In this document: one piece after another, positions 1 through 10,228 of the stretch
Position numbering within the stretch: the first letter of the stretch is position 1
Layout of the letters: each line of letters begins with the position of its first letter
DNA from: Yersinia aleksiciae
Lineage (GTDB): Bacteria > Pseudomonadota > Gammaproteobacteria > Enterobacterales > Enterobacteriaceae
Direction of reading: 5' to 3'
Length of the DNA stretch: 64,000 nucleotides
Assembly (NCBI RefSeq): GCF_001047675.1
Contig: NZ_CP011975.1
Coordinates: 908,073-972,072 of the forward strand
Notes under the pieces: generated by a model
The model's database searches: none
Seen by the model: the letters and a program-made list of their open reading frames with translations, nothing else
What the model was told of the DNA's origin: nothing
Position numbers and translations under genes: made by a program

Positions 1-219
1 GAGGATTTTCTCCTCATCCAGAATGCCTTTCAGGGTACGTTTCACCTGTTTGGCATCTTCGGTGGTGACAATATCATTGGTAATAATCAGTGGCTTAACG
101 CCCCGCTTAATCAGAATGGGGGTGATCACTTCGATGATGGCGGTTTTACCTGAACCTACCGGGCCACCAATACCAATGCGGGTAATCTTTTTGCGTTTAT
201 CGGTTGAATGGCTGTTCAC
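1..219 (-). CDS. ureG: Urease accessory GTPase UreG (5' part, runs off the window)
   Basis: This is the N-terminal 73 codons of UreG, the SIMIBI-class GTPase that drives nickel insertion into apo-urease with UreF, UreD and UreE. The reading frame starts at a GTG (217-219), giving MNSHSTDKRKKITRIGIGG, followed by the P-loop GGPVGSGKT and the ITNDIVTTEDA segment typical of UreG. The gene continues leftward beyond base 1, so the rest of the protein cannot be judged. It lies about 100 bp downstream of ureF in the same orientation and is presumably part of the same operon. The GTG start is chosen because it precedes the conserved N-terminus directly; no ATG is available there. Confidence 0.93.
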   Translation of the reverse strand, partial: MNSHSTDKRKKITRIGIGGPVGSGKTAIIEVITPILIKRGVKPLIITNDIVTTEDAKQVKRTLKGILDEEKIL

Positions 220-320
220 GGGATAATCCTCTTCTTTTAATCTGATTTGGGTCGGTACTCGGTTCACAGCAAACCCAGTACTCAGAATGCACTTTTATTA
301 ATCAGTGGATCGCTAACCGA

Positions 321-1007
321 TTAATTACTGAATAGACGAACATGGGCTTTCACATGCACCGCCGCCAAAACATCCACAATCGGCACATAAGAAGACATCT
401 GGTCGATATCGCCAATTTCAGCAATATCGCAGAACTTCTCAATGTCATGGTTCAACTCAAACAAGATGTGCTGAGTGTCAAAATGGGTAACGCGCATCAA
501 ACGCATGGCCGCACTTAAAATCGTCATTGCCACGCCATATTGATGCATCACCACCACTTCCCGCTGTCCGATCCCTTGTGCGGCCATGACCACGGCCTGC
601 GTCACCGGATAAGTCCCGGCGGTATTGCCATTTTTTATCTGCTCCAGCCACCAGCTAATCAGCGGATGTTCCACCACATGGATAGACATTTCGGCCAATT
701 TTTTCCCCATGCGGGTCGCCATCAGGCGGCTCTCTTCATTTAACTTACGGTTATTCACCGCCCAATCGGCGCGGATAATGCCGTCCCGATCATCAGCCAT
801 GACGGCGCGATGGGCTGCGACAACCCCCATGCCATCACAACTGGCGGCCTGCTTTAGCGCAGTCAAGACGAAGCCTTTTAAGGTCGCCACATCATGAACC
901 ACGCCAGTTTGAATGGCGGACTCCACACCATTGGAAAACGTAAAGGCCCCGACCGGCAGTACGGAATCACCAAATTGCATAATACGAATGAGATCTGATG
1001 CATTCAT
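321..1007 (-). CDS. ureF: Urease accessory protein UreF
   Basis: UreF is a cytoplasmic chaperone that bridges the UreG GTPase to UreD and apo-urease and controls GTP hydrolysis during nickel loading. The 228-residue all-helical protein opens with [24 protein letters not shown], the family signature near the N-terminus (D-S-x-L-P-x-G-x-F/Y), and has normal length. It follows ureE by 24 bp, so the two are surely co-transcribed. The C-terminus ([18 protein letters not shown]) replaces the usual short basic tail. I see no damage to the frame. Confidence 0.95.
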   Translation of the reverse strand: MNASDLIRIMQFGDSVLPVGAFTFSNGVESAIQTGVVHDVATLKGFVLTALKQAASCDGMGVVAAHRAVMADDRDGIIRADWAVNNRKLNEESRLMATRMGKKLAEMSIHVVEHPLISWWLEQIKNGNTAGTYPVTQAVVMAAQGIGQREVVVMHQYGVAMTILSAAMRLMRVTHFDTQHILFELNHDIEKFCDIAEIGDIDQMSSYVPIVDVLAAVHVKAHVRLFSN

Positions 1008-1031
1008 TGCGCTGCCCCTCCTCTGCCCGAA

Positions 1032-1718
1032 TCAATGTTTATGGTCGTGATCGCCATGGCTGTGATCATGGTCGTGATCGTGGCTGTGGCTATGACCCTC
1101 GCCATGTGAATGAATGGCGTGAACATGTAAGCCGGAGCCATGGGGTTCATCTAAGGGGCTGGCGACATGAACGTGAGTATCGCTATCTTCCGCGCCGCCA
1201 AACAGCAACCGCGCTTCAGAGTTACTTAGCAGGGGTAAGATCTCAGCACCCTTAACAAAGCGGAACGGGAGATGCTGGAAACCATGAGTTCTCATCACAG
1301 AGTCCATCATGGTGGTGGCAACGGTCAGCGGCACATACACCTCGTTATTTTTGGTGACGGCTTTCCAGTGCTGGTTACCCAGCGCGTGCCCCAGCTCAAA
1401 GCAGGTTTTAATCAGTTCATCCGGTGAACGGTTTTTTAGCTCCCTCAGATCAATCACCATGACATCACGTAAATTGATCTGCACCACCACAGCGACATGG
1501 GTTTCTTCATCCCATGCCAGCACATCACCATCTGCCAGTACCACGTTTCGATCGAGCGAGATCCCCAAATCCAGACCTTGAGTACTGGATTTACGACAGC
1601 GACTTTTTTGTGCTTCCCGCTGATCCAAGACCAAGAAGTCAAAAGTGGCCCCTTTGAGTTTCTCCCGCCAAATTGGATCTTTTTTCACATTTCCTAGAAT
1701 GTGCTCTATCAAAATCAT
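1032..1718 (-). CDS. ureE: Urease nickel metallochaperone UreE with long His/Asp tail
   Basis: UreE binds nickel and delivers it to the UreG/UreF/UreD complex. I place the start at 1718 ([17 protein letters not shown]) because AGGAGTC lies just upstream and the UreE fold begins there; the frame stays open to an ATG at 1790. The product is 228 residues, much longer than Klebsiella UreE, because of a C-terminal metal-binding extension that begins around [10 protein letters not shown] and ends in an H-x-H-x repeat ([20 protein letters not shown]). The central GNQHW motif contains the conserved nickel-site histidine. The spacer back to ureC is 224 bp, unusually long inside a urease operon. Confidence 0.94.
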   Translation of the reverse strand: MILIEHILGNVKKDPIWREKLKGATFDFLVLDQREAQKSRCRKSSTQGLDLGISLDRNVVLADGDVLAWDEETHVAVVVQINLRDVMVIDLRELKNRSPDELIKTCFELGHALGNQHWKAVTKNNEVYVPLTVATTMMDSVMRTHGFQHLPFRFVKGAEILPLLSNSEARLLFGGAEDSDTHVHVASPLDEPHGSGLHVHAIHSHGEGHSHSHDHDHDHSHGDHDHKH

Positions 1719-1942
1719 GTTGTGACTCCTTGCGTCTATCCATTGCGAGTCGTCAGTTGCCCACAGTAATGAAATCCGTTTCTGTGCCATACATCCCAGC
1801 CATTGTTGGTCGCCCCATCCAAAGGCCAGATGACACTTACCATGGGCAAGCTGAACTCTGTAATAGACTGGACCCTGAAAGTGGGATTAGCGTCCAGACT
1901 CACCAATTAGCCTTGAGTTATCAATTAACCCTGATCGACCCA

Positions 1943-3661
1943 TCAACCAAAGAAGAAGCGCTGGTTCATTGATGCTGTTTCGATAGGCTCACAAGTAGCA
2001 TGAACACCGTCCACTTTTACCGCAAAGGTTTCTGGATCCACCTCAATGTGTGGGGTTTGATCATTACGCACCAGATCACGTTTGGAGATGGTCCGGCAGT
2101 TTCTAACCGCAATAACCTGACGATCCAGCCCCGCTTTCTCTTTCACCCCATCATCGAGCGCAGCTTGAGAAACAAAGGTGACACAGGTGTCTTGCAGGGT
2201 TTTACCGTAGGCCCCAAACATTGGGCGGTAGAACACCGGTTGAGGCGTCGGCAGTGACGCATTAGGATCACCCATTGCAGCCCAGTTGATCATGCCGCCT
2301 TTGATAACCAGCTTAGGTTTGGCCCCAAAGAAGCGGGGATCCCATAGCACCAGATCGGCCATTTTTCCCACTTCAACCGAACCGATGACATGACTGACAC
2401 CTTGCGTAATCGCCGGGTTAATGGTGATTTTCGCCACATAACGCAGCACGCGGAAGTTATCGTTACCCGGTGCATCTTCTGGCAGTTTGCCACGCGACGC
2501 TTTCATCGCATTGGCGGTTTGTATGATGCGCAACCAGTTTTCCCCGACACGGCCCATCGCCTGTGAGTCACTGGAGAACATGGAGATCACCCCCATATCG
2601 TGCAGCACGTTTTCTGCTGCAATGGTTTCCGGCCGCACACGGCTTTCAGCGAAGGAGACGTCAGCAGGCACATTCGGATTGAGGTTATGGCACACCATGA
2701 TCATATCGAACAGTTCAGCCTGACTGTTGACACCATAGGGCAGCGTTGGGTTAGTGGAGCTTGGCAGCACGTTCATCTGGCTGGCAACGCGGATAATATC
2801 CGGCGCATGACCCCCACCCGCACCTTCAGTGTGGAAGGTATGGATAGTGCGGCCTTCGAAGGCATCAATGGTGTCTTCCACATAGCCACATTCGTTCAAG
2901 CTGTCGGTATGCACGGAAACCTGAATATCCATCTCATCCGCCATCCGCAAGGCATGGCGCAGGGCATTGGCGGTCGCGCCCCAGTCTTCGTGGACTTTAT
3001 AGCCCACCACACCGGCAATCGCTTGTTCCAACAAAGGGCCACGGCCATAAGAGTTACCTTTGCCCAGGAGACCCACGTTAACTGGCAGCCCTTCTGCTGA
3101 GCGCAGCATCTGACGGATATTCCATGGGCCCGGTGTAACGGTGGTGCCGTTAGTGCCGTCGGTTGGGCCAATCCCGCCACCAAAGAAGGTTGCCACACCA
3201 TTGGATAGTGCATGGTATGCCTGTTGCGGTGAGATTAAATGGATGTGGGAATCGATACCGGCGGCGGTGAGAATTAAGTGCTCACCTGAAATAGCATCGG
3301 TACTGACACCCACTACCATTCCGGGTGTCACCCCATCCATCACGCCGGGGTTACCACTTTTGCCGATACCGGCAATTTTACCATCGCGAATACCAACGTC
3401 GGCTTTAATCACCCCAAGGCGGGCATCCACAATAGTGACGTTAGTAATCACTAAATCCAGCACGCCATTATCGCGGGTCAGGTGGTTATTGGCCCCCATC
3501 CCATCACGCAATGACTTACCGCCACCGTAAACCGACTCTTCACCATATCCACGCAGGTCTTTTTCGATTTCGATAAACAGATTGGTATCACCCAACCGGA
3601 TTTTATCGCCCGTCGTAGGGCCAAATAGACCCGCGTATTCTTGCCGAGAAATTTGAGGCAT
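1943..3661 (-). CDS. ureC: Urease catalytic subunit alpha UreC
   Basis: UreC is the large subunit that carries the binuclear nickel centre hydrolysing urea to ammonia and carbamate. The start at 3661 ([20 protein letters not shown]) matches the family N-terminus and gives 572 residues; the frame extends 16 codons further upstream but those residues are not conserved. Visible active-site motifs are [13 protein letters not shown] (metal-binding histidines), [12 protein letters not shown] (lysine that is carbamylated), [11 protein letters not shown] and [13 protein letters not shown], and the mobile-flap segment [20 protein letters not shown] with its cysteine. Everything needed for activity is present. 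In Yersinia this enzyme supports acid survival. Confidence 0.98.
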   Translation of the reverse strand: MPQISRQEYAGLFGPTTGDKIRLGDTNLFIEIEKDLRGYGEESVYGGGKSLRDGMGANNHLTRDNGVLDLVITNVTIVDARLGVIKADVGIRDGKIAGIGKSGNPGVMDGVTPGMVVGVSTDAISGEHLILTAAGIDSHIHLISPQQAYHALSNGVATFFGGGIGPTDGTNGTTVTPGPWNIRQMLRSAEGLPVNVGLLGKGNSYGRGPLLEQAIAGVVGYKVHEDWGATANALRHALRMADEMDIQVSVHTDSLNECGYVEDTIDAFEGRTIHTFHTEGAGGGHAPDIIRVASQMNVLPSSTNPTLPYGVNSQAELFDMIMVCHNLNPNVPADVSFAESRVRPETIAAENVLHDMGVISMFSSDSQAMGRVGENWLRIIQTANAMKASRGKLPEDAPGNDNFRVLRYVAKITINPAITQGVSHVIGSVEVGKMADLVLWDPRFFGAKPKLVIKGGMINWAAMGDPNASLPTPQPVFYRPMFGAYGKTLQDTCVTFVSQAALDDGVKEKAGLDRQVIAVRNCRTISKRDLVRNDQTPHIEVDPETFAVKVDGVHATCEPIETASMNQRFFFG

Positions 3662-3749
3662 CTGTCGCTCCTTTCTTTTTCCGGTGCGTGTAACGGATTT
3701 CTTCATCACACGTATGCGAATTTCGATGATTTACTCAATAAATAACGGG

Positions 3750-4184
3750 TTATTTAGGTGATTTGAAACCACGCGCAGCCGCACGGCGGATAGCTTCGAG
3801 CTTGTCCGGGCGCTCACTGTTCGGCACCACGCCCTCTCCGGTCCAGCCGTCCACCAGGTTGTTAAAGCCATACAGTGTTTGCTTGCCACCGAAAGGAATT
3901 AGCGGAACTTCGGTTTCATCACCGGGTTCAAAACGGATAGCGGTGGTTGAGGAGATATTCAGCCGCTTGCCATAAGCCGCCGCACGGTCAAATTCAAGTG
4001 CGCGGTTAGCTTCGAAGAAGTGGAAATGTGAACCCACCTGAATAGGCCGGTCACCGGTATTTCGCACTTTTACTTTGGTAACAGGCTTATTCTCATTAAA
4101 GGTGATGGGGGTATCAGCTAAAATACAGCCACCCAGTGGGGTATTTTGCTCTGTCGACTCTTTAGTACCTTTCTTTGCGCTCAT
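3750..4184 (-). CDS. ureB: Urease subunit beta UreB
   Basis: UreB is the small structural subunit packed around UreC in the urease trimer. The 144-residue protein is longer than the roughly 100-residue Klebsiella UreB because of an N-terminal extension ([19 protein letters not shown]) before the conserved beta-sandwich core ([50 protein letters not shown]). It lies between ureA and ureC with a 55-bp spacer from ureA. The extended amino terminus is a feature I associate with Yersinia and Brucella-type ureases, from memory. Confidence 0.96.
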   Translation of the reverse strand: MSAKKGTKESTEQNTPLGGCILADTPITFNENKPVTKVKVRNTGDRPIQVGSHFHFFEANRALEFDRAAAYGKRLNISSTTAIRFEPGDETEVPLIPFGGKQTLYGFNNLVDGWTGEGVVPNSERPDKLEAIRRAAARGFKSPK

Positions 4185-4239
4185 GCTTTAATCCTCTGCA
4201 ATAATCAGTTCAGGTCTTACTCGCATGTTGCCGTTACAC

Positions 4240-4542
4240 TTATTTAATGGGATCGTGCACCGTGACCAGGCGGCTACCGTCAGTAAAAATCGCTTCAACC
4301 TGAACATTTGGAATCAGATCAGCTACCCCGTCCATCACGTCATCTTTGGTGAGAACTTTGCTGGCTTCTTTCATCACATCTTCTACAGATTTGCCATCTC
4401 TGGCCCCTTCCATTGCTGTCACTGTAATAATCGAAACGGCTTCCGGATAATTGAGTTTCAATCCACGTGCTTTGCGCTTGAACGCCACATCAGACAGCGT
4501 GTAGATCATGAGCTTTTCAACTTCTCTTGGGGTGAGCTGCAT
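4240..4542 (-). CDS. ureA: Urease subunit gamma UreA
   Basis: UreA, 100 residues, is the smallest urease structural subunit and the first gene of the operon. [20 protein letters not shown] and the later [20 protein letters not shown] are the family signatures, and ARDGK(S/T)V-DV(M)-A is intact. A good ribosome site (GAGGG) precedes the ATG at 4542. About 870 bp of AT-rich non-coding DNA lies upstream, so the ure promoter and control region should lie there. Confidence 0.97.
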   Translation of the reverse strand: MQLTPREVEKLMIYTLSDVAFKRKARGLKLNYPEAVSIITVTAMEGARDGKSVEDVMKEASKVLTKDDVMDGVADLIPNVQVEAIFTDGSRLVTVHDPIK

Positions 4543-5412
4543 AAGCCCTCCTGTATCGTGTTAAGAAAGTGAAAGTGAGAAAAACAATTTACTAAAAAAG
4601 ACGAATAGCCACCGATTGCGCTGTTGGTAGTAACAACAGTCGCGATTAACCGAGGTTATCCCGTCAGATTTATTTGTGTGATGATTTGCTTGGATGGGTT
4701 TTTTTTACCGCTTTTAGTTATTTCAATCAATAAGAAATTAGTGTTCAGTAATATTTTTTTACTAAAATAGAAATGTATTACTGCATTTATCCACAGTAAC
4801 CCACAAGTGCAAAAACCAATTAATCGTTTGCTTTCTATAGCTAATGTCATAGCTAATGAATCCCTTTATTTAAAGCTCGATTTCAGTATGAATTTTTTGT
4901 AGCAGAGATAAGAAAAAACCTATGCTTTGCTATAAAAAAACCACCTTTAACCAATATAGACTAAAAATTTGAAAATTCATCATTAGTTGCAAATTTAATA
5001 AAAACAGTTATATGTTACAATGTTGTGACTTAATATTATTCATTTAAATCAAATAATTAAGCCAAAAAACCAATGTTATTATTCGTCAAAAATAAAGTAC
5101 CCACTTCTGCCACATTAGCCACTCATGGCATAAAATATCAATAAGATAAAATCCAAGCCATACAAAACTCCAGCCCATCACAATTAGCTGCCATTATAAA
5201 TTCAATTTATTAATGTAAACTTACTTGGACATAATATTAATCACTATTAACTCGATATAAAATAGCATCCATTGAATTTTATAGGTGAGATATGATCTCA
5301 ATCAATATATGAATAATCAAAAGTTAGGCGAAAAATACTCTTCACGGAGATTAATAGTCACGTTGCATTATTATTTTATGACTTAGTTATTAACTCTTCT
5401 TTATGGCAACGT
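4543..5412. other. AT-rich intergenic spacer upstream of ureA
   Basis: About 870 bp without a credible gene. It separates the urease operon from the ABC transporter genes, both read leftward, so it must hold the ure promoter and the 3' end of nothing obvious. A 64-codon open frame on the minus strand (4656-4850) has no recognisable homology, biased AT-driven composition and no good ribosome site. There are long A/T tracts and a partly palindromic segment around 5028-5060 centred on ATTTAAAT. I found no NikR-type operator (GTATGA-N16-TCATAC). Confidence 0.6.
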
Positions 5413-6078
5413 CTATCCTGACTTTATCATTGCCAGGCCGAGATGAGGTTTAATCTGTGGCGTTGAATAATGGGGGCTGTTATTTCCTCTTTCGGGTATC
5501 CATATACGCGAACACACTTTTTCTAATAAGGCTTTATTGTGGCTAAAAATAATTAACCCCAGTGGACGATGAGCCGCTTCTGCCAATAAGAGTTGCCAGA
5601 CTTGCGCCTGAACATGTGCATCCAGTTGCGCAGTAACTTCATCAGCAATCAAATAACGAGTGCGAGGGTCCAGTGCTCGCAACAGCGCAATACGGGCCAA
5701 CTCCCCGCCAGATAGCTCATCGGGCCGACGCTTCAACCAATCTGGATTCACCGCCATCCGCTCAAGCCAATAGGCATCTGGCCGCCAGGCATCGTGCAGA
5801 CTCTCCCCCGTGGTTCGGTAAGGATTGAAGCTTTGTTCCGGATGCTGAGGTACCAATTGGACCGGGCAATACCCTTTTTTCGCCAGCGGTGCTCCGCCGA
5901 GCAAAATTTGCCCCGACGTGGCTGATTGCCATTGCGCCAAGACTCGGCCAAGGGTGGTTTTACCAAAGCCACTGGGGGCGGAGATACCCAATCGCTCTCC
6001 CGCTTTGAGAGAAAAGGAGATTGAATCCCACAGCCGTTTTCCCCCTTGATCAATGGTTAGATTGTCGACACTAAACAT
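5413..6078 (-). CDS. yntE: ABC transporter ATPase, nickel/peptide family (second ATPase)
   Basis: This is a cytoplasmic ATP-binding subunit of a NikABCDE/DppABCDF-type importer. The 221-residue product has Walker A APSGFGKTT, the ABC signature LSGGELAR and Walker B YLIADEVTAQLD, and lacks the C-terminal oligopeptide domain of OppF. I start it at MFSVDNLTIDQGGK (6078), because its first bases overlap the end of the upstream ATPase gene and the codons before this are an arginine-rich out-of-family stretch. Last gene of the five-gene operon. The symbol follows the Yersinia nickel-transport (ynt) locus beside urease; the substrate is inferred from context. Confidence 0.85.
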   Translation of the reverse strand: MFSVDNLTIDQGGKRLWDSISFSLKAGERLGISAPSGFGKTTLGRVLAQWQSATSGQILLGGAPLAKKGYCPVQLVPQHPEQSFNPYRTTGESLHDAWRPDAYWLERMAVNPDWLKRRPDELSGGELARIALLRALDPRTRYLIADEVTAQLDAHVQAQVWQLLLAEAAHRPLGLIIFSHNKALLEKVCSRIWIPERGNNSPHYSTPQIKPHLGLAMIKSG

Positions 6079-6877
6079 ACTCTGCCACCTCCGTCGACGA
6101 TAACTTCTGACTGACAAATTGCTGCTCCGGTAATGCCGCCCATAGCGATTGCAACCAAGGGCTACCGCCGTTATTTTTTAACGCCTCCGCGCTCAGTGTT
6201 TCGTGCAATTCGCCTTGATGTAATACCGCAATTTTATCGGCAAAACGCGCTGCCAGTGCCAAATCATGAGTGACCCACAAGATGCCGCGCCCTTGCTGAC
6301 AAAAAGCCCGTAAGTGGGTGAGTAACTGACAGGCATGTTCATCATCCAGCCAGGAGGTGACTTCATCGGCCAGAATATAGCGGGCACGAGTCAGGGTTGC
6401 GCAGCTGGTCAGGACACGTTTGGCCATCCCGCCAGAGAGTTGGCGAGGGAAATCATGCACCAGTCCCGGGGCCAAATTGTAAGTTTGCAGCTGCATAGCG
6501 ACATCTTCCAGCCGCAGTTTTACGCCACTGAGCTGTGCGGCGCGGGTCATTTGCGACCCCACTTTGATCAAGGGATTAAGGGCGCTGACCCCTTGGGGGA
6601 CATAGCACAGGGTTTTGCCACGCTGCTCAATTTTGTCGCGGGCACACAAAACCTCGCCATCAAGGATAATCTCGCCATGGCAGCGCATATTATCCGGCAG
6701 TAGACCCAGCGCACTTTGCAGTAACAGGCTTTTACCTTCACCACTGCCGCCGACTAACGCCACTAGCTCCCCCGGATTCACCTCCAGTGAAATATTACTC
6801 AGCAGAGGGTGCCAGGTTTTTCGCCCCAACCAGCGGTAATGAGCAACATCGATGGCAAACCTTTCAAATTTCAACAT
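6071..6877 (-). CDS. yntD: ABC transporter ATPase, nickel/peptide family (first ATPase)
   Basis: This is the other ATP-binding subunit of the importer, 268 residues. It has Walker A GGSGEGKS near residue 43, signature LSGGMAKR, Walker B YILADEVTSWLD and a switch histidine in WVTHDLALAA. It resembles NikD/DppD in lacking a long C-terminal extension. Its start overlaps the stop of the permease gene (TGATG at 6875-6879) and its 3' end overlaps the next ATPase, so translation is coupled. Likely works as a heterodimer with the downstream ATPase. Confidence 0.87.
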   Translation of the reverse strand: MLKFERFAIDVAHYRWLGRKTWHPLLSNISLEVNPGELVALVGGSGEGKSLLLQSALGLLPDNMRCHGEIILDGEVLCARDKIEQRGKTLCYVPQGVSALNPLIKVGSQMTRAAQLSGVKLRLEDVAMQLQTYNLAPGLVHDFPRQLSGGMAKRVLTSCATLTRARYILADEVTSWLDDEHACQLLTHLRAFCQQGRGILWVTHDLALAARFADKIAVLHQGELHETLSAEALKNNGGSPWLQSLWAALPEQQFVSQKLSSTEVAEYV

Positions 6878-7683
6878 CAGGTTATCCTCACCCAGAGCTG
6901 TTGCAGTGATCGGGCAAACTGGTCAAATATCAGTACTAATCCCACCAAAATCAGTCCAGGGAAAAATGCTAACCACCATGCCCCACTACTCAGATAGCGC
7001 AACGCGTCGGCCAATAATATCCCCAGTGACGGTTCATGAGGTGACAACCCGAAGCCCAGAAAACTGAGGGCTGCGCTGTGTAACACCGCATGGGGGAACA
7101 TCAACAGTGTGCCAACAATCCATTGCGGTAGTAATAACGGTAGCAGATGATGACGCCAGCGGTAAAAATTACTGTTACCCAGTCGATGGGAAAGCATCAC
7201 ATAATCAGTTTCACGAATGCGTAAAATTTCCGCCCGCAGAATCAAGGCCAGCTTGGGCCAATGGGTTAATGCCACCGCCAGAATAACGCCATGTTTTCCG
7301 CCGCCCAAGGTGAAGCAAATCAGCACTAACAGCAGCAAATGCGGCAGTGCCAACATGCTGTCAATCAGCCCACGAATAAGGTAATCCAGCGTTTTATTCA
7401 CCGCACACAGACTGGCGGTGAGCATCGCCAACAAGCCACTGGCAAAGGCGGCAATCAGGCCAATCTGCAAACTGGTGGTCATGCCCTGAAAACAGCGCAG
7501 CCACAGATCACGCCCCAGACTGTCAGTGCCGAACCAATAGACCATCGAGGGCGGCTGACGACGAGCCATCAAATCCATTGGAACGTCGACAGGATAGATG
7601 GCCCAACCATAAATGATCAGAATGGATAATAGCGCGATTGAAACAAACAGCCGGAACAACGCCCGGTTTGGGTTATAAGTCAT
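6877..7683 (-). CDS. yntC: ABC transporter permease, DppC/NikC type
   Basis: Inner-membrane permease, 268 residues with about six hydrophobic segments. The N-terminal half carries WFGTDSLGRDLW(L)RCFQGM, the family hallmark G-T-D-x-L-G-R-D, and the cytoplasmic EAA-like loop is visible as ILRIRETDYVMLSHRLGNSN. It is the NikC/DppC partner of the neighbouring NikB-type permease. The ATG at 7683 overlaps the stop of that gene by three bases. Substrate (probably nickel or a nickel complex) is inferred from adjacency to urease. Confidence 0.87.
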   Translation of the reverse strand: MTYNPNRALFRLFVSIALLSILIIYGWAIYPVDVPMDLMARRQPPSMVYWFGTDSLGRDLWLRCFQGMTTSLQIGLIAAFASGLLAMLTASLCAVNKTLDYLIRGLIDSMLALPHLLLLVLICFTLGGGKHGVILAVALTHWPKLALILRAEILRIRETDYVMLSHRLGNSNFYRWRHHLLPLLLPQWIVGTLLMFPHAVLHSAALSFLGFGLSPHEPSLGILLADALRYLSSGAWWLAFFPGLILVGLVLIFDQFARSLQQLWVRIT

Positions 7684-8648
7684 AATTGTCGTGCCGCCCC
7701 CCTATTCAGGCGGTGTAACAGTGCATTGGCAATGCTGTTACCGCAGAAAACCAAGATGGCGCAAAACATCACGATCCCCATTAATAGCGGAATATCACCG
7801 TGTAACCCGGCATCAATGGTCGCCTGCCCCAAGCCGGGATAGGCAAAGACTTTTTCAGCTAATAGCGATCCCCCCAGCAGCTCACCCACCGAGGCAAATT
7901 GCAGGCAGAGTGCGGGGGTGATCGCATGGCGCAAAATATGGAAATTCACCAGCGACCAGCCTTTATCCCCCTGCGCTTGCGCATAGCGAATAAATTCACT
8001 GTTCATCACCTCGGCCACTCTAGCGCGGGTATGCAGGGCGATGTTGCCGACCCCCAATAGCCCCAGTGCTAGCATCGGCAAAATAAGATGGTGCAGCTTA
8101 TCGCCCCAACTGGCGGTCTCAGCGTTACTGCCCGGTGTCCATGCACAGCAAATCGGTGCCCAATTCAGTTTTACCGCGAAGAGCGACAGCAGCAATAAAC
8201 CAATCCAGAAGGTGGGCAGTGAGGCCAGCAAATAGGATAGCGATGAGATTACACGATCCGGCCAGCGATTGAGATAACGCCCCGCCGTTAGGCCCAGCAG
8301 AAGCCCGACAATACCTGAGAATAACCACGCCGAAACCAGTAACGCGAACGAGGTCGCAAAACGCTCGCCGATAACCTGCGAAACCGGAGCGTTATACAGC
8401 ATCGAGTACCCCAAATCCCCTTGTAGGACTTGGCTAAACCAGTGCAGGAATCGCTGCCATAACGGCAAGTCCAGTCCCCATCGCGCTGCAATCAACGGAT
8501 ATTGCTCCGGTGGAACATGCAGCAGTTCACTCCCAATATAGGCGCGGATGGGATCGACGGGGGAGAAGCTCAATAGCGTAAAAGTGCCTACTGCGGTGAC
8601 CAGCAGCAGGCAGATTAAACGCACAATGAAAAGTGAGACCCCCTTCAT
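7680..8648 (-). CDS. yntB: ABC transporter permease, DppB/NikB type
   Basis: Inner-membrane permease of about 322 residues. Family marks include the N-terminal FTLLSFSPVDPIRAYIG, WGLDLPLWQRFLHWFSQVLQGDLGYS (conserved G-D-L-G-x-S) and an EAA-type loop at VMNSEFIRYAQAQGDKGWS. I choose the ATG at 8648, which shares one base with the stop codon of the binding-protein gene (TAATG); an in-frame ATG five codons upstream is also possible. The overlap indicates tight co-translation with the binding protein. Confidence 0.87.
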   Translation of the reverse strand: MKGVSLFIVRLICLLLVTAVGTFTLLSFSPVDPIRAYIGSELLHVPPEQYPLIAARWGLDLPLWQRFLHWFSQVLQGDLGYSMLYNAPVSQVIGERFATSFALLVSAWLFSGIVGLLLGLTAGRYLNRWPDRVISSLSYLLASLPTFWIGLLLLSLFAVKLNWAPICCAWTPGSNAETASWGDKLHHLILPMLALGLLGVGNIALHTRARVAEVMNSEFIRYAQAQGDKGWSLVNFHILRHAITPALCLQFASVGELLGGSLLAEKVFAYPGLGQATIDAGLHGDIPLLMGIVMFCAILVFCGNSIANALLHRLNRGAARQL

Positions 8649-10228
8649 TACTGACAGGTCCATTTCCAGCTATCAAGGCTATTGAGCAGCGACCAAGAGC
8701 CGTGGATCTCTGGTGCCCCCTTGCCTAAGTCAACGCAATCATTAGCCAGATAAGTATGCTGAATATTCAGCAACCAGGCCCATGCCGCGTCGCCACGAAT
8801 ACCGGCACCGGTGGTTCCATCCCAATCCACCTGTTGCCAGAAGGGCACGGCTTGCTCCCACGTTGGGGCATCCAATGCCTGTTGCAGATGTTTATCAACC
8901 ACCGGATTCTGGTAATAACCCGGATTGTAATACTCCACGCCAGCCGCTTTGCTGCTGTAGTGATGGTACAGCTCCATTGGGTCCAGGCTGCCCCAGCCAA
9001 ACAGCGTTGGATTGGCATGCATATTACGTTCCACGGTTTCCCAACTGCCTGATTTTAAATCCACATCAATGCCGATAGGCTTTAGCATTGAGCGAATCGC
9101 CTGCGCTAAATCACGGCGCGTGGTATCACCGCTGGTATACCAAAGTGTTATCTTAGCTGGCACGCCACTCTTTTCCCGAATACCCTCTTGGTTCAGCGTC
9201 CAGCCAGCCTGTTCCAATATCTGTTTGGCTTGTTCGAGATCACCGTCTTTGATGGCCGAATCAGGATTATTCCATGGTAACCCCTGTACGCCAGTGTAGG
9301 CCGGAATCGCATGGCCCTCCATGATCTGCTCAGCCAGTAACTGGCGGTTGATGGCATAGTTAATCGCACGCCGAATCGCGACATCCGCCGTGACGTCATT
9401 ACCAATCGGGTCACCATGAGCATCTTTTTTGCCCGAAGGTGTGGTCGGGAACACAATGCCACGGTTTTCGACACTCGGTCTGACCCATAATTTCATGTTA
9501 TTGACCGGGCCAGCCGCCATAGATGGGGGAATACGTACCACGCCTAATTGCCCACTTTGCGCGGCTGCAAAGGCGCTGTCTTCATCAAGGAAGACAAAAA
9601 TCAGCTTATCGAAGTCGTTTTTACTCCCCGCATAGTAGGGGTTCGCTTCGACAATCATTTGCTGACCGGGCTGGAAACTGATTAAGCGGTAGGGGCCAGC
9701 ACCTATAGGTTTTTGCGCATAAGTTTTAGCATCATATTTATCGGCTGAAACAATCCCCAGTGAACCCAATACGTTGACAAAGGTACTTTGCGGGGCCTTC
9801 AGTTGGATACGCACATTGAGCGGGTCGATCTCTTGCGCACTCAGGAAGTTGCCCATATCAACTTTACCGCCACTGGCAGCCGCATTGTTGTAGGTAAACA
9901 CCACATCTTTGGCGGTCAGCGGCGAACCGTCAGAAAATTTAAGATCAGGCTTGAGCGTCAGTAACCAGGTTTTACCCTCGTCACTGGTTTTATACTGGCT
10001 CAGCAAAAAGCTATTCCAGCTAAGATCTTCATTTTGTTTCAGCAATGGACTATGCAGTAGCAAATAGCTGCCATGACTCCACCCTAACATGGGGTCAAAA
10101 CCTTCAGTTGGCTCATCACCGATAGCCAGTTGCAGTGTGTGAGGTGTTGCAGCATTGACCGAAATAGATAAAACACTCAATAAAGTGGCGGTCAGTAAGG
10201 TAGTACGGAGCCATAGACGTTTAGACAT
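8648..10228 (-). CDS. yntA: Periplasmic substrate-binding protein, SBP family 5 (nickel/peptide)
   Basis: A 526-residue family-5 solute-binding protein with a signal peptide (MSKRLWLRTTLLTATLLSV, cleavage expected after VNA at about residue 26). It has the family pattern ATPHTLQLAIGDEPTEGFDP followed by LKPDLKFSDGSPLTAKDVVF. It heads the operon of two permeases and two ATPases. Family 5 includes nickel-binding NikA and peptide-binding DppA/OppA; sequence alone does not decide, but the gene cluster sits beside urease, and a Ni importer (ynt) at this position is known in Yersinia. The protein has a cysteine pair-like arrangement at the C-terminus (NDCVDLGKG ... KWTCQ). Confidence 0.87.
   Translation of the reverse strand: MSKRLWLRTTLLTATLLSVLSISVNAATPHTLQLAIGDEPTEGFDPMLGWSHGSYLLLHSPLLKQNEDLSWNSFLLSQYKTSDEGKTWLLTLKPDLKFSDGSPLTAKDVVFTYNNAAASGGKVDMGNFLSAQEIDPLNVRIQLKAPQSTFVNVLGSLGIVSADKYDAKTYAQKPIGAGPYRLISFQPGQQMIVEANPYYAGSKNDFDKLIFVFLDEDSAFAAAQSGQLGVVRIPPSMAAGPVNNMKLWVRPSVENRGIVFPTTPSGKKDAHGDPIGNDVTADVAIRRAINYAINRQLLAEQIMEGHAIPAYTGVQGLPWNNPDSAIKDGDLEQAKQILEQAGWTLNQEGIREKSGVPAKITLWYTSGDTTRRDLAQAIRSMLKPIGIDVDLKSGSWETVERNMHANPTLFGWGSLDPMELYHHYSSKAAGVEYYNPGYYQNPVVDKHLQQALDAPTWEQAVPFWQQVDWDGTTGAGIRGDAAWAWLLNIQHTYLANDCVDLGKGAPEIHGSWSLLNSLDSWKWTCQ

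Noticed and set aside
1719..1942. A small gene in the ureC-ureE gap
   Set aside because: The open frames here are continuations of ureE without conserved sequence or lie antisense; no ribosome site or homology.
4656..4850. 64-codon open frame upstream of ureA
   Set aside because: AT-driven composition, no ribosome site, no homology; it is best treated as chance in a non-coding spacer.
4543..5412. NikR operator near ure or ynt
   Set aside because: A GTATGA half-site occurs around 4887, but the partner half-site TCATAC at 16-bp spacing is absent.
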